This document shows positions 31,191 to 43,360 of a stretch of DNA of 64,000 nucleotides, in pieces. This stretch comes from Adiantum capillus-veneris (taxonomy: Eukaryota > Streptophyta > Polypodiopsida > Polypodiales > Pteridaceae): assembly GCA_014529385.2 (NCBI GenBank), contig CM043955.1:149375640-149439639 (forward strand), in the 5' to 3' direction. Positions within the stretch are counted from its first letter, which is position 1, and each line of letters starts with the position of its first letter. The notes under the pieces are model-generated. The model did not search any database, had not been told where the DNA came from, and worked only from the letters and a program-made list of their open reading frames with translations. The position numbers and the translations under genes are program-made.

Positions 31191-31504
31191 CCGATGTAGT
31201 ACCCAAACAGTGAGCCAATACTTACCACAAGGACACCATATTCCCTGCGTCACACCGAGGTGATACCCTCGTGGTAAGCACTATTCCATAGAACAGCTTA
31301 CCCCACACTCCCATTGTGTGGTAAGGTACCTTATGATTGTCATGCAATACGACAAAAGGCACGCTACCACACAACCCATACACACACAACACATACCCGG
31401 GTCGTCTGGTCGTGTACTCCGCTATTGTCGCACATTGCGACGCAGAGCACGTTCCCACATGATCCCTTCTCTCCCTCTCTCCTCTCGACCTATATGCAAA
31501 GTCG

Positions 31505-31645
<141 letters not shown>

Positions 31646-31694
31646 ATAACTCAAGGAATAACACCCATTGGGCCCGATTGGGACCCTATAAGTA

Positions 31695-31814
31695 TTATTT
31701 TGTGGCCCGGCCAGCCTTCTTGGTTTTCTTGGCGGGCTTGAAGGGAAAATTGAAATTCTTGACGGGCTTTTTGTGGGTTTCCAGGTTGCTCTTAACCAGC
31801 TTCTCTGTGATCAT
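31695..31814 (-). CDS. Small lysine-rich ORF, uncertain
   Basis: Minus-strand 39-codon frame from ATG 31814 to TAA, beginning MITEKLVKSNLETHKK and ending KPAKKTKKAGRATK. It is strongly basic, like the tail of a nucleic-acid-binding protein. It may be the last exon of something larger or chance. Nothing else supports it. Confidence 0.2.
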   Translation of the reverse strand: MITEKLVKSNLETHKKPVKNFNFPFKPAKKTKKAGRATK

Positions 31815-32109
31815 GTTAAGTGTGATTATGTAAATGTGTCAATAAGACCTTGTGATCACACAAAATTTATGGTAATTACGTAAATATTAAATCTTTGATT
31901 GAGAACCATCTAGAACATGAGTTCTACCCGGGCGATATCCGATCACTATATGGTGATCCAGGTACAAAAATGTCAGAAGAGAGCAAACCTGAGTCTTTGA
32001 AAACTTTACCTTCATTCATTGGAAACCATGAAACAAGATCAAAAATTAGAAAAGTACCATCTCAATGGAAATCTAGTCCTAAGATGATGAACACTATAGT
32101 TAGGGTGGA

Positions 32110-32538
32110 CGGGATACAAACTATCGGAAAGGCTAGACATCTTTGAACAACTAGACAAAAGTAGATTAAGGGCGGTAGCAAGGATATATGCTCAGAAACG
32201 ACAAATGAAGGCTTTCCATGACCAACATGTAATTAGCACCAAAAAGGGGATTATTTTTTGGTGTATACCCTAAAGCAACACTCCAAAAAACTCAAAAAGC
32301 GAGGGATGGGTACTACATGACATATCGCAAAGTGGCACCATCAAGCTTGCAACATTGGCAGGTGAGGAAATTCCTAATTGGATAAGTGGATGCAGGTTTA
32401 AAAGATATTTTCTCCCATTGACACAAGAAGAGCTACAAACAATTCATGTGGCACAACAGTGGAAAAATCAAGCCCATGCTATTCAAGAACAAGCTAAAGA
32501 AGAACCCAGAATCAGGATATTAAAGCGAAAGGAATAAG
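32110..32538 (+). pseudogene. pol: Integrase C-terminal remnant of element C
   Basis: Gypsy similarity resumes here: LSERLDIFEQLDKSRLRAVA matches LVERLYILERLDEERQLAV of element A. Further on SQSGTIKLATLAGEE and SGCRFKRYFLPLTQEELQTI match the end of the element A integrase. A few stops and frameshifts are present. The catalytic core is absent. Confidence 0.82.
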
Positions 32539-32649
32539 CAAACCATAAGGAAAATTGGCAACAAAGGAAAGGACTCAATCCACCTCCAATAGCATCAATT
32601 CAAACGGAGCCTACATGGTTAGGTGGCATAGATCTATGAATTTTTCTTC

Positions 32650-33480
32650 AACTTCATCACAGTTCCACTGAGCACGCATTACGGACATTGGGACACAAGC
32701 AGATGTCATCAACTACTCAACATTGTTAAAAATGACAAGGGAACCTCTAACGCCAAATACTATCGGGCTCAAGGTGGCCAACCAAGGAACAATGACCAGG
32801 CTGGGTCACGTCAATTTATCAATAAATGTTGATGGAAATGCTTATCCTCATCAATTTCATGTAGTCGCAGATACAGACCTTAATGAGGCACTGATTTTGG
32901 GAGTTCCATGGATGCACACATATAAAGCCACGCCAAATTGGCAGAATGATACGTTACAACTCATGTTACATGACACATCCTTCACCACACCATTCGCACA
33001 GTCAGATCACCTATGGGAACCTCTTCTACCAACACATGAACCTATACCACAATGTTCTACAAAGGCGATCAGGAAAATATGGGTTAAATCCAATATGAAA
33101 GCCCATCCAAAGAAAATATGGATACCCAAAAGAAGTTGTACTGAAATTCAATCTACACCAATACACCCAACCTAAACACGCCAAAACCAAACCCACACAA
33201 AAAAAAAGCTACAACTTTTGTTAAGACCACAAAGCCAATACAACCAAACCATCAACAACCCACAAAAGTCACTTGGAAATGGATATCAAAACCAAATAGC
33301 TATCCAAATAACTCACAGTCTTCACAATCAACATCAAAGCATTTTTAGTGGCATCCAAAAAAGAGCCATCAATCTAAAGAAGATACAGTGTATAAACTAC
33401 GAGGTTTCACCGTCAAAGACAGGGCACGTCTTCTTCAAATTCTTTTGTTTGGCCCACAAAGCTTCAAACCAACCTCATCA
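32650..33480 (+). pseudogene. Post-integrase retropepsin-like domain with W-x-P-K tail, element C
   Basis: Directly follows the integrase remnant, as in element A. RITDIGTQADVINYS near 32670 sits in the active-site position (DIG where A has DTG; one C-to-T change from ACT would give it). HQFHVVADTDLNEALILGVP then WMHTYKATPNW near 32850-32940 corresponds to the NLGRTWMLATKCTIDW segment of A. A basic tail carries KIWVKSN near 33076, KIWIPKRS near 33114 and WKWISKPN near 33270, matching the repeated W-x-(P/S)-K motifs of A. One frame is open for 32723-33175; later text needs frameshifts. Confidence 0.65.
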
Positions 33481-34527
33481 TCAATAGCCCCTGAACATAC
33501 AATTAAGAACCCACATCTCTTGCACCGCATATTGTTACTCCATGCATATCTTCCATTCGCATCCTAGAGCCACAGTATACGGCTATCCATAGGCACTTAC
33601 TTTGTACCCATGCACCTTGACCCATGTTCGTCTAGGACGACTCACAGTGGGAAGGGGGAAACTAGTAGCAAGATGATCATCATTCTATATATAATATTTT
33701 CTTGTTATTTATTTTCTTTTATCAATTTTTCAGGCATAATAATGAGCCATATTAACACCATTCATGAAAAATAAGATGCAATGCTAATATGTATATATGA
33801 GTGATTACAATAATTTTGGAAAAATTTTGTCAATTAATTATAATTATGGGTAATTTTATTTTATTTTTAAAAACTAAAAAACTAAAAAGAATAAATAATC
33901 AAAAAATTAATAAGTTGAGCCAAATAAGTTCGAATTGACTTCTGAGAGAAAATGCCAAATCTTCGAAGCAAGGGCTTCAAACATGGCAAATATGGAAAGG
34001 TTTGGCACCAGATGGATTTTGAGCCAACTTGTGAAGGATCAAAACTGCAGATTAAAGACCATTGGTCGACCGAATACCCGATGAGGAAGAGTTTGAACCG
34101 CAGGTGATATGAGCAGGAAGATATGAGCAATGCAGGTAAGTATGAATGGGGCATTGCAAGTAGGTAGGGAACATATAATCGAAATGGGGCAAGTAAATCT
34201 CATTTGCATTCACTGAGAATGAGAGAGAGCCAAAGAATCTTAGAGAGTTATGTCATGTTTTTGCATGTTGCGAACACTATAGTAGCCCTTACTACACCAA
34301 ATTTGACAGGTATGATCATTAACCCTACGAGAACATTTGTATGTGCTCCCCACTGCACCAGGAACACCAAAACAACACATCAAATCAAAATCAAGACAGA
34401 AATGTTCCAAATTGTTAGAACCAATGGGGAAGTACAAAACTTGTCTAAACAAAAAACCCTCTCATCAGTAGATTCCTAGCACCTGGCAGAATCATCCCAT
34501 GCAAAAAAAGTTGCAGAAGGAGTTGGA

Positions 34528-35625
34528 ATATGGATCGCGATCCATGTTCCCAAAACCCTAAATCCCATAAAAATTGGGTAGTAAGTTCCCCGTAAGCCCA
34601 GAAACAAACTCTACTACTTGGATTTGCAGAACATGTTCCAACATGGATCGCGATCCATGTACCTTGATGAAAAAAATAGGACATAAGTAGGCCATTGTTT
34701 GGAGGAGGTAAAGGGATGACTGGCCATGCAAGTTAGGCACAAAATGGATCATAAAATCATTAAAACCAATTGATTTTGTACTTTCAATCTGCAAAGGGTC
34801 ATTTTTTATCTAATTAATGCTAAAATGATCCAACTTCCAAAAAGTACTATGACATAGGGCTGGGGAAGGAAACATGAAGCTAACTCACTAACTAGAGTAG
34901 CATTTGGACGTTCCAATGGCTTCATCCAAAAGAAGTATAAAGCAGAAGGGAATCAAAAAGTGTGTTAAACCCAAGGATCAAGAGAAGCAACAGTCAAGGT
35001 CTAAATAGTGGTAAAACAAAGCAAAGGGATACCTGTAAGGTCATGAAAATTGCCTGCCTCAATTTCTCACTTCAGATGAATCCAAAAAATGATGAAACTT
35101 GGTGGGAAGTTGGGCAACAGTGGTTCTCAAGCACAAATCATCAGTAGTCAATGAACCATCAGATATCAGTCAAGGCCAGTGCTCCAAATTGGTCCCAAAA
35201 AACAGATATGGTCAAGGCGGGACAAACATGACCATAAACTAGAAAGTTGAGTAAACTCAAGAAAAACAAGTCCAAACTTGGAAAAATTTCACCAGTGTGT
35301 TAGGATGACCTATAGGAACATGTGTGCAAAAGGGTGCTCCAATACCCTGCCAAACATGGATCGCGATCCATGTAACTTTTTCACCAGACTAAGAAAAATC
35401 AACACCATCTGATCATGAACATCATAGAAGTCTAGCCACAAAGTATCAAGTCATTTGGATCCCAAAATCCCAACCAAAAGGCCCTAATTCTCCAGATTTG
35501 GCCTAAATTCTTAACCAGTGATCCAAACCTCAAATTTTTTGAACCAAGGCATCACCTTGATGAGCCCTACCATATGGTACCACCAGATCTTCAAAATGTC
35601 ATCCAACATGGATCATGATCCATGT
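34528..35625 (+). repeat. Second cluster of the 20-bp palindrome, 3' part of element C
   Basis: Copies start at 34528, 34641, 35354 and 35606. Those at 34641 and 35354 are the exact palindrome ACATGGATCGCGATCCATGT; 34528 and 35606 have one change each. The surrounding text resembles the leader repeats but spacing is irregular (113, 713, 252 bp). Noncoding. Confidence 0.9.
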
Positions 35626-35825
35626 ACCTCAGACCTAGATTTCATATGTGATCTCTTGCCTTTGTGACTATAGTAGTCCTAGATGCACTGGTGAAATTTG
35701 GTCAAATTTGGAGTAGTTTTGACAAGTTATGCTCATTTTTTATTTTATGGTCGAAGTTTGCATTTTTAGTTTCCTGATAGCTTTTTTTGAGCATTGTCTA
35801 ACTCTAAAATCAACTTGAAATTGGT

Positions 35826-38112
35826 CTCAAGATGCAGCAGGAAAGCTCAAAAAGAGTGGGAGATGGCACCTTACGAGATCACTGATATCTCATCAAACGA
35901 GAAAGCTCACATCATGGAACAAGAACTAGAAGCAATACACAAACATTTTCATCGAGAAACTCCAAGCAGCAAATGGAGTGAGAGTAAAGACCACCTTATT
36001 TCCAAAGGAATTGTGGATGATACACCAAAAATCCGAAGTACTAGAAGGGGCCAGATGTCTACAGTTGGACAGCTTCTTGAGATTACCGCCATGGGGAACA
36101 GATTTTTAAAGATCCCACAAACTAATTAGCTCCATTCAATACAATGGAGAAGAAACTCTAACAGACAAAGATGGGGCTACAGTCAAGGTAAAAATCACTC
36201 CAAAAATCATCAACAAAGCTCTTCACTTGCAGCACGGAACCCACAATCTATTGTGCAAAACCAAAGCCATAGATAATGACAAGGCATTTTTGAAGCAGAT
36301 GGGAGACAAATTGACCTATCAAGATCTAATCTACTCCAAGACAAAGCTGCCACTACGGTTAATATCGCAACACTTCAAAGTGAAAAAGCCACCACGCTAC
36401 ACTGAACCAATTTTTCATATGGTAGTGGTCATGGAAATGGGGCTGGCAGAAAGAAGTGTGGTCAGCCTCCGACTTTAGAAATTACATCCTTGACAATTTA
36501 GTGGAAGCAAACATCATAGGAAGTCATAAAAGCAAATCATATATGAAGGTTGGACCAACGCTAACCAAGATTTCCTACTAGGACTTAGGCATGATTGATG
36601 CATTACCACCTGCAAAAGTACAGTTGAATCTAATTCATAAATCCAAAAGAGTGGTGAAGCCAGTGGCAAGACCATCTATAAACCCACTATGTGGTGAGCA
36701 AGACTCTTACACAGCTCTTATCCTTGCAAGAGATGCCAACCTCAACAAGTACATTAGCTAAACCAACTTCGCTGACACAAGAAATACAGGATCTAAATAC
36801 TACCCTAGCTTAAGGACAGTACGACAAAAAAATCCTAATAGCAGGGCAGCGATCTTTACAAAAAGCTAAAGATGAGGGGATTGAACAGCCACAAAAACAA
36901 CTTGTTAAAGCAAAGGAGGACATGGCTTCTCAAGGCGCGATGCATCGGGTGACATTTCAACAAAAATATCAGACCATAAACATGATGCAAACCCAGCCAA
37001 TCCTTGTAGAAGTCTAGCAAAAAATAGGAGAGGGATAGTTGACGTTGGAAACTCAACATTCAGATATTCCCAGTACAAGCACAAAACCAGCAATGCATGA
37101 TTTTGAAGATCCAACCAATACACCAATCTCCGAAACTGCCAAAGATAAAATTCAGCGGTGGATATTGGAAGTAAGTGATCCTTCACACAAGGAATATATA
37201 CAATATGAACTCAAGGTGTTCGAGTCAGCTGCCCTTCTCATGATCACACCTGATGAAGTGGTGAAGAATACGGGGCATGAAATGATTGCACTTTCATTGA
37301 TGATGCAGTAAGCTCTCCTATGGAAAACAAAAATGCTGCCTACCATCGAGCCCAACCACAAAGGTAATTACAGAAATGTTCCTGTAACTACTTACAGGTA
37401 CAAACGATCATCGATTCAACCCACCTGGAAAAAGAAATGGTTTGAGCGGTGTCCAACAGATGAAACATATTATAAAAATGCTCCACGGCATCTCCAGATC
37501 GGCCCGCACTATTGTCCCATCAACAGAAGGCGATCCTGGGATAGTTTCTATTCCTGGAAAAGCAAGAGACCCACACTTCTCAACTACCCAATAATAACAA
37601 AGCCAGCCAATAACCTCTTCCCCTCATAGAAGTATATGATTCACACACTAAAAGGAGTCATCAGCACAATGAAGGAGGTGCCAGATCTCGCATGCCAAAT
37701 GCTTATAAAGATTGCCAAAATGCTAATCACCTACATAACGGTGTTAAATGATATTGAAGCAGCAGAGAATCCCTGGTAGGGGTTTGTGGAACAAACCAGA
37801 GGATTATGCTGGAATCTAGAAACTGAAGTTCCCAGCAAAAACATCATCATGGGATTATATGCAAGAGTCATGTTTTTTCCCTCACACTACATGCAAACCT
37901 TCAAGGAGGCATTCATGACAAGATTTTTTGAAGTTGACTCCTCCATATTCAATCCCATGACCAAGGATTTGCCTGCTTGGCATATCGCATATCAGAGTAC
38001 TCTCAATAATAACCCATTTAGAGAGCTAGCAACAAAGATCAAGATCGAAGCACGGGTAGAGAAATTCAAGCAACTCACAAGGATGCTAGAAAAAAGACTG
38101 ATAAACTACTAA
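35826..38112 (+). pseudogene. Long 3' ORF (after integrase) of element C, degenerate
   Basis: A series of plus-strand frames before the polypurine tract: KEWEMAPYEITDISSNEKAH, DGATVKVKITPKIINKALHL, KLTYQDLIYSKTKLPLRLIS, FHMVVVMEMGLAERSVV, PISETAKDKIQRWILEV, ending ARVEKFKQLTRMLEKRL near 38105. Linking them needs several frameshifts and stop changes, so one former protein of about 700 residues is inferred. Large extra 3' ORFs are known in several plant Gypsy lineages; I do not recognise this one. It has the same position as the 3' ORF of element F. Confidence 0.5.
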
Positions 38113-38154
38113 AGGCTACAGACAAATGCACTTGCACAAGGACGTGCAATGAAT

Positions 38155-38167
38155 AGGAAGGGGGGAA
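38155..38167 (+). other. Polypurine tract of element C
   Basis: AGGAAGGGGGGAA directly before the right LTR, nearly the tract of element A. Confidence 0.9.
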
Positions 38168-39071
38168 TGTTTGGTGGATATAGCGGATTGTCACCTAAAA
38201 ACCTGGATACTCGCCACACTTTGATGTACTCAATACTTTTTTCCAAAATAAGTCTTATAATTTTGTTAGTAATGATTCTTGAAGTGTAATCTAGCCTGTT
38301 ATTCTCTAGTGTCCACTCAAAACCTACGAGCCTTTTAAAGTGGCCAATGGCCGTGGGAAAGGGTCCCAAGTTTTTAAATCAAATCCCTTAGTTTGAAAGA
38401 AACACTATCATTACCTTTAGAGAGTTTTTGGACGTCGACTGATAGCTGCACTTCTGCTACAATTTGTAATCAAACTTTCTCCTTGTCTGGTAATCAAAAT
38501 TCAATTCCGAATAGCACATTGTGTTTCTTGTCTCTTGTTCTTTAATCTAAGTGTAATCGTTCTCAATTCTGTTGTGGTTTGCGATGTCTTGTCTATGAGC
38601 TAAATGTGTTGATTTGAGGGTTCAAATGGTTATTTTTTTATGTTTTGATCTTGGAAGAGTGTTTCTAAACCTGAAAGCAACCTTTTTGTGAAGTTTTGTT
38701 TCAATTTTCAATACATTTTTTGGGATGAATTGTGACTTTTTTCCCTTCCTAAATGACTATATAACTTGGTAGGATTATGCCTTGAGATGTTGTAACACCC
38801 CTCCTTAAGTTTTGTTGTATTCCGACTCTGTTTGGATGCCGAAAAGGCATGATGACCTAGAGCGGTGAGACTGGACATAGGGTGATTTTCTGACTAGGAA
38901 GTGATTGATTTGCTATTGTAGACGCATGAAGAGTTCTTTTGGTTCACTTCTTTGATATTGGCAATCTCATTGAGTCTCAGTGCCCCATCCTGAGCCGCTT
39001 CCCTGCGTATTGACATTATGTTAGTGCCAGATAGTTATGTTATAGACGTCCATCACAGTGACCAGCTAACA
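38168..39071 (+). repeat. Right LTR of element C
   Basis: 904 bp beginning TGTTTGGTGG and ending CAGCTAACA; matches 19508-20393. Confidence 0.9.
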
Positions 39072-39594
39072 GCTAGTTATTTTCCATCCATTTTCATGAG
39101 GAAGTTCCATGTAATCATTTCTTATGAAGGCTAAAGTTATTCATGATCTATTATCGACTATGAAAAGTGCACTACCGAGTACTCAGTTAGTTGCTTTGGT
39201 TCTCATGAAGTTGCCTAAGGAGTATGAAATGGTTTCTAGGACACTTCGGCTACAAGGCACGAAGGAAAAGCTATAATTTGATAATCTAATCTATTTTCTC
39301 ATTGAGGAAGAAGCCATGTTGATAACTCAAGGCACAATTCAAATTTCTGAGACAGGTGGGGAAGCACTTCCTGCTTCGAATTTTAAAAAGAGGACCAAGA
39401 ACCATTGTTACAATTGTGGAAAGAGTGGTCATTTGGCCAAGGATTGCATATCCAAAGACAAAGATAGAGATAAAACAAAGGACAAAGGTAAAAGAAAGTA
39501 TCAAGAGGAAAGCAGTGATAGTGACTCAGGGAAGGATAACAAAGTGACTGCTGGTGTAGTGGAGTCTACACTAGTAAGGTCTCACACCTTCTAG
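39072..39594 (+). pseudogene. gag: Copia gag fragment
   Basis: Flanks the right LTR of C. STQLVALVLMKLPKEYEMVS is the conserved UBN2 gag segment, and an open frame from 39316 carries KNHCYNCGKSGHLAKDC, a standard zinc knuckle, with a Lys/Asp/Glu-rich tail. It is not part of element D, whose own LTR begins at 40422. Element C probably inserted into this older Copia copy. Confidence 0.82.
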
Positions 39595-40421
39595 TCACAT
39601 GGGATTGGTACAACCATCAACTTCACCAAGAGAGAGGCTTGTGAGTGGAAGAGAGGGGTAAACAGTGCTCCCTATAAATAATTTGGACCTTGTTGTTGGA
39701 GTTCAAGCTATCAGTGTTTGAACCTATAGGTCGGAGTTCAAGGCATATGCATCTGGCAAGGAACCAATCAAACGTATCTAAAACACTGATGATGAGTGCA
39801 CCAATCCATTATTGTTGGTCGGATCATGAACATGATGTGTTCCACAACTCATTATCTTGGAGTATTATCTTTTGGACGTGATGTGTTCACTGTTCACGAA
39901 TGGGGATTCTTGGATGTAGTATGGTCTACAATTCAAATTTTCTAAAAAGGCGAGCGATGCTCAAGATGGGATTATTCTTAGGTACAAAGTTGAGGGTAGA
40001 AAAATTGAGGTGTATCCAGTTGGTGGCCACTTCTGGGGTGTCCATGGTAGCTTCTTCAAATCGACTTGGTCTCACTATTGATATCCACCATGAGCTGCAG
40101 AGAGGGTGTTAGAGTTTTGGCATCTCAAGTGAACTACCCAACTCACAAGCGTCTTGTAATTTACGCCCATTTAAAAAAATTTATAGCGCAAACTTTCTTG
40201 AAAGAAAACATTTCCATGAAAAATTAATGAACGTGTATATATGAATTTCCTAATTGTGTCCATAGGAGGTATTTGTAATAAATATGTGAGATGAATGGAA
40301 ATTTTCAAAAATGGACTAAAACTAATCTTTGATAAATGAAAATTTCAACATGCATAGTTTGTGGGATATACCATAAATCAATAAATATGGATTGCATACC
40401 CATCAGATAGTATCACCTTAT
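39595..40421 (+). other. Spacer without recognised genes
   Basis: About 830 bp; short frames only. One frame near 39980-40080 reads KVEGRKIEVYPVGGHFWGVH but has no known domain. AT-rich towards 40421. Confidence 0.4.
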
Positions 40422-41046
40422 TGTTAAGTATGGAGCCTGATTTACGCCTTATAATTTTTATATTAAAAAGGCACATTTGTAAGGCCCCCGTTATAAGGAG
40501 AATCCATTTTGTGTGAAGAAAAATCACTCGTCAAAAAACCAAAAATTCATGGTCAGTCTCAAGCTTTGCTTGAGACTGGCTTCACCGGAGTATTATGGCC
40601 GGTCGGCGGCAGTCGGCGGCCAAAAAGTGGTCGAAAAACAACCGATCGGTTGGCCGGTTGGCCGGTTGGCCAGTGGTTGGTAGTCAATGGTCAGTGGCAG
40701 GTGGCCAAATTCAATGGGTGGCCAGTGGCCTGGACTTGTCTTCTTGAAGAGGGCGACCACACATGGGCGTATTGGAGAGTCCAACTTGGACTTGTCTAGA
40801 CAAGGGCGGCTACACATAGTTTCCTCTCATGAGAGAGGGCAACCCTTTTGGCCTATAAAAGGAGGCCTCTTCTACACACAAAAGGCATTGTGGTGGATTG
40901 GGAAGTTGATGTGAGGTGGTGAGAGTTAAGCAAGGCGGAGATCTATTAAGGTTATAATCTCTTTGTAATCTACTTCTTGTTTGAAGTACTAAAGCCATTG
41001 AGTCGCTACTTTCCCATGGATGTAGCCCATATTAGGTGAACCATGT

Positions 41047-41118
<72 letters not shown>

Positions 41119-41213
41119 CTACTCTACTCTATAATCTCTCATGTGTGAAAATTATCTCTCTCCATTAAGTAAACTACCCTAGTATCTACTTAGTTACATC
41201 CTATTTCCTAACA
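40422..41213 (+). repeat. Left LTR of element D
   Basis: Starts TGTTAAGTATGG, ends TTTCCTAACA. It has a GGCCGGTT tandem stretch near 40648-40672, a TATAAAAGG-like promoter box near 40853 and a long CT microsatellite. Confidence 0.88.
41048..41115 (+). repeat. (CT)n microsatellite in LTR of D
   Basis: About 34 CT units followed by three CTCTA-type units. The truncated right LTR does not reach this part. Confidence 0.97.
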
Positions 41214-41215
41214 AC

Positions 41216-41231
41216 TTGTATCAAAGCAAGG
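41216..41231 (+). other. Primer binding site of element D
   Basis: TTGTATCAAAGCAAGG, a mutated form of the initiator-Met site TGGTATCAGAGC, just after the left LTR. Confidence 0.75.
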
Positions 41232-41749
41232 TTTTCTTGTAGCTAAAGTATCTCAAGAAAAGGGTTCCTTGAATTGAGTGGAAGTAATAGTGGAAGAAGG
41301 GAAGCTCAAGATCAAGAATTTCAACGGCAAGAACTACAAACACTGGAAGATGCAAATTGAAGACTATCTCTACCAGAAGGACCTTTATTTGTCACTAGCA
41401 AAGAATCCCGCAATAATGGCAGATGAAGCATGGATTCTCCTTGATCAAAAGGCATTAGGAACAATCCGGCTAATCTTGGCGTCAAAGGTGGCCTTCAAAG
41501 TTTCAGAGATGAAGACCATGGAGGACTTGATGAAGTCACTTGACGGCCTCCACAAGAAACCATCGGCATCTAATAAGGTATTTTTCATGAAGCACTTGTT
41601 CAATCTAAAGATGGTAGCGAATGGTTCAATTACAGAAAACCTAAATAAAGTTAACACCAACATAAGTCAAATTCAATCGATGAAGGTCAATTTCAACGAT
41701 GAAGTGCAAGCCCTCCTTATACTATCATCTATACCAAATAGTTGGGACA

Positions 41750-42424
41750 TGTTGGTATACTTGCAATGCCCACCTCTCTCAGTTTTGTCACCGTTGCACA
41801 GTTTGTAAGGCCCCCATATGAGGAGAAGCCAATGGTGCACATATATTTGGTGGATTCTAGCTTTGCACATTGATGAGATCTCTATTTGTGATCATGGACG
41901 GTATGGAGCAAATTCAGGGGCAGAATATCTTGGCTGGACAACGGCCGGAAGAAAATTGGAAAATGGCCTTCCGGTGGTCCGTGGTCTGTGGTCTTTGGTC
42001 GGTGGTCGGCGGCCGGTGGCCGATTTCTAGGAGGACTTGTCTACCCAAAAGCGGCTACACATGGGCTCATGAGAGAGTCCTACTTGGACTTGGCTATCTA
42101 AGGGCGGGTGAACATGGGCATTTAGAGGCTCCCTTACATCTATATAAGGAGGCATTTTCATGAGTAATTCGATAGAATGGTGTGTACACTTGACGCACAC
42201 AACACATCCTTCTATAAGGATTGTTAGTCCCTTGCATTCCTACTTGCTCTAGTTGTTTAAATTGCCATGTAAGCTCTACCTTGAGAGCTCATGGGTGGAT
42301 GATGCCATCACTTGTTAATAGTGTGCTAATTTAAAGTTTTTGATTTGGCACTAATCTACTTTGCATCGTATCTCTCTCTAATCTCCTTGCTACAAGATCC
42401 TTATTGTATTCCGCATTTCTTACA
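41750..42424 (+). repeat. Left LTR of element E
   Basis: Starts TGTTGGTATACTTG and ends GCATTTCTTACA before the primer site. The start was set by comparison with the LTR of D and by the GGACA/AGACA duplication, because the right LTR lacks this end. Confidence 0.8.
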
Positions 42425-42442
42425 TTGTATCAGAGCACTAGG
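42425..42442 (+). other. Primer binding site of element E
   Basis: TTGTATCAGAGCACTAGG, initiator-Met type with one change. Confidence 0.88.
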
Positions 42443-42499
42443 TGCTTGTAGCTAAGAAATTATGAGAAGCACTTGTATTACTTTGCAAAATCAATTATG

Positions 42500-43360
42500 T
42501 TGGCCTCTTTAAGTGTTGTTGCCAGTGCTACTCCGCTTTACATCCGTCCACCAGCATTCACCGAAGGAAAGCTATGAATTGTTGGATACGGTGTTGGGGC
42601 CAAACGGTGCAGACTTGGAGCCCACTGCAACAAATGATCCGACAAATCCAAGCATTGTAACTCCCTTGGATGCTACTCTTCTACGTGCCTGGAAAAGAAG
42701 GAATGCAGACCCATTATGCGCAATTGTCATGTGTGTAAGTGATTATGTTCTCACTTTGGTTCAACATACCACTAAAGCACATGAATCTTGGAACATATTG
42801 GCTTGCCAATATGAGGCGCACAATCACCAAAATTCAAAATCTAGAAAATCAGCTTGCTACTGAGAAACTTGTTGATGGAGAGAAAGTGGAGGCCTCTATC
42901 AAGCGAATTAAGGACCTCCAAGATTAATTAGGTGCCAATGGTGTGGCTATTTCTCCAAAATATTTAGCTCGGCACTACATTCGCATACTTCCGGTGAGAT
43001 ATGATGATCTCATCACAGCACACTCAGGTTTGTCTAACCCCTCTTATGTTTGAAGAACTGAGTGCAATGTTGCTTGAAGAGGAGCTACGACTTAGGACTA
43101 AGGATGGTGGAGGTGATGCTACCTTCACAGCCAATGCAAAAGGCAAGGGGACTACTTCAAATTCTTCTATGAAGAAGCCCAAGAAGAGGAAATTTTTAGG
43201 TAGTTGTTTTTATTGTGACAAGAAGGGTCATGTTGTTAAAGAATGCAGAAAGAAGAAAGCAAACGAGAAGAACGGCACCATGAAAGCTTTGTGGAAGGAA
43301 AGAGAATCCGCCAACAATGTTGAAATAGACCTTGAACTATGGGCCTATGGGCCGTCATAG
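42500..43360 (+). pseudogene. gag: Gag of element E
   Basis: Copia Gag in several frames with stops in the first half. The second half is open from 43001 and includes the zinc knuckle CFYCDKKGHVVKEC near 43204 with Lys-rich flanks. It ends at a stop near 43358, before the protease. Confidence 0.78.

Noticed and set aside
41804-41810. TGTAAGGCCC as the start of the left LTR of element E
   Set aside because: The D LTR has the same word about 56 bp inside its start, and the GGACA/AGACA duplication supports a start at 41750.
40509-42163. Trp/Gly/Pro-rich ORFs in the GC-rich part of the D and E LTRs (also 60536-60862)
   Set aside because: They translate GGCCGGT-type LTR repeats, differ between copies and have no domain.
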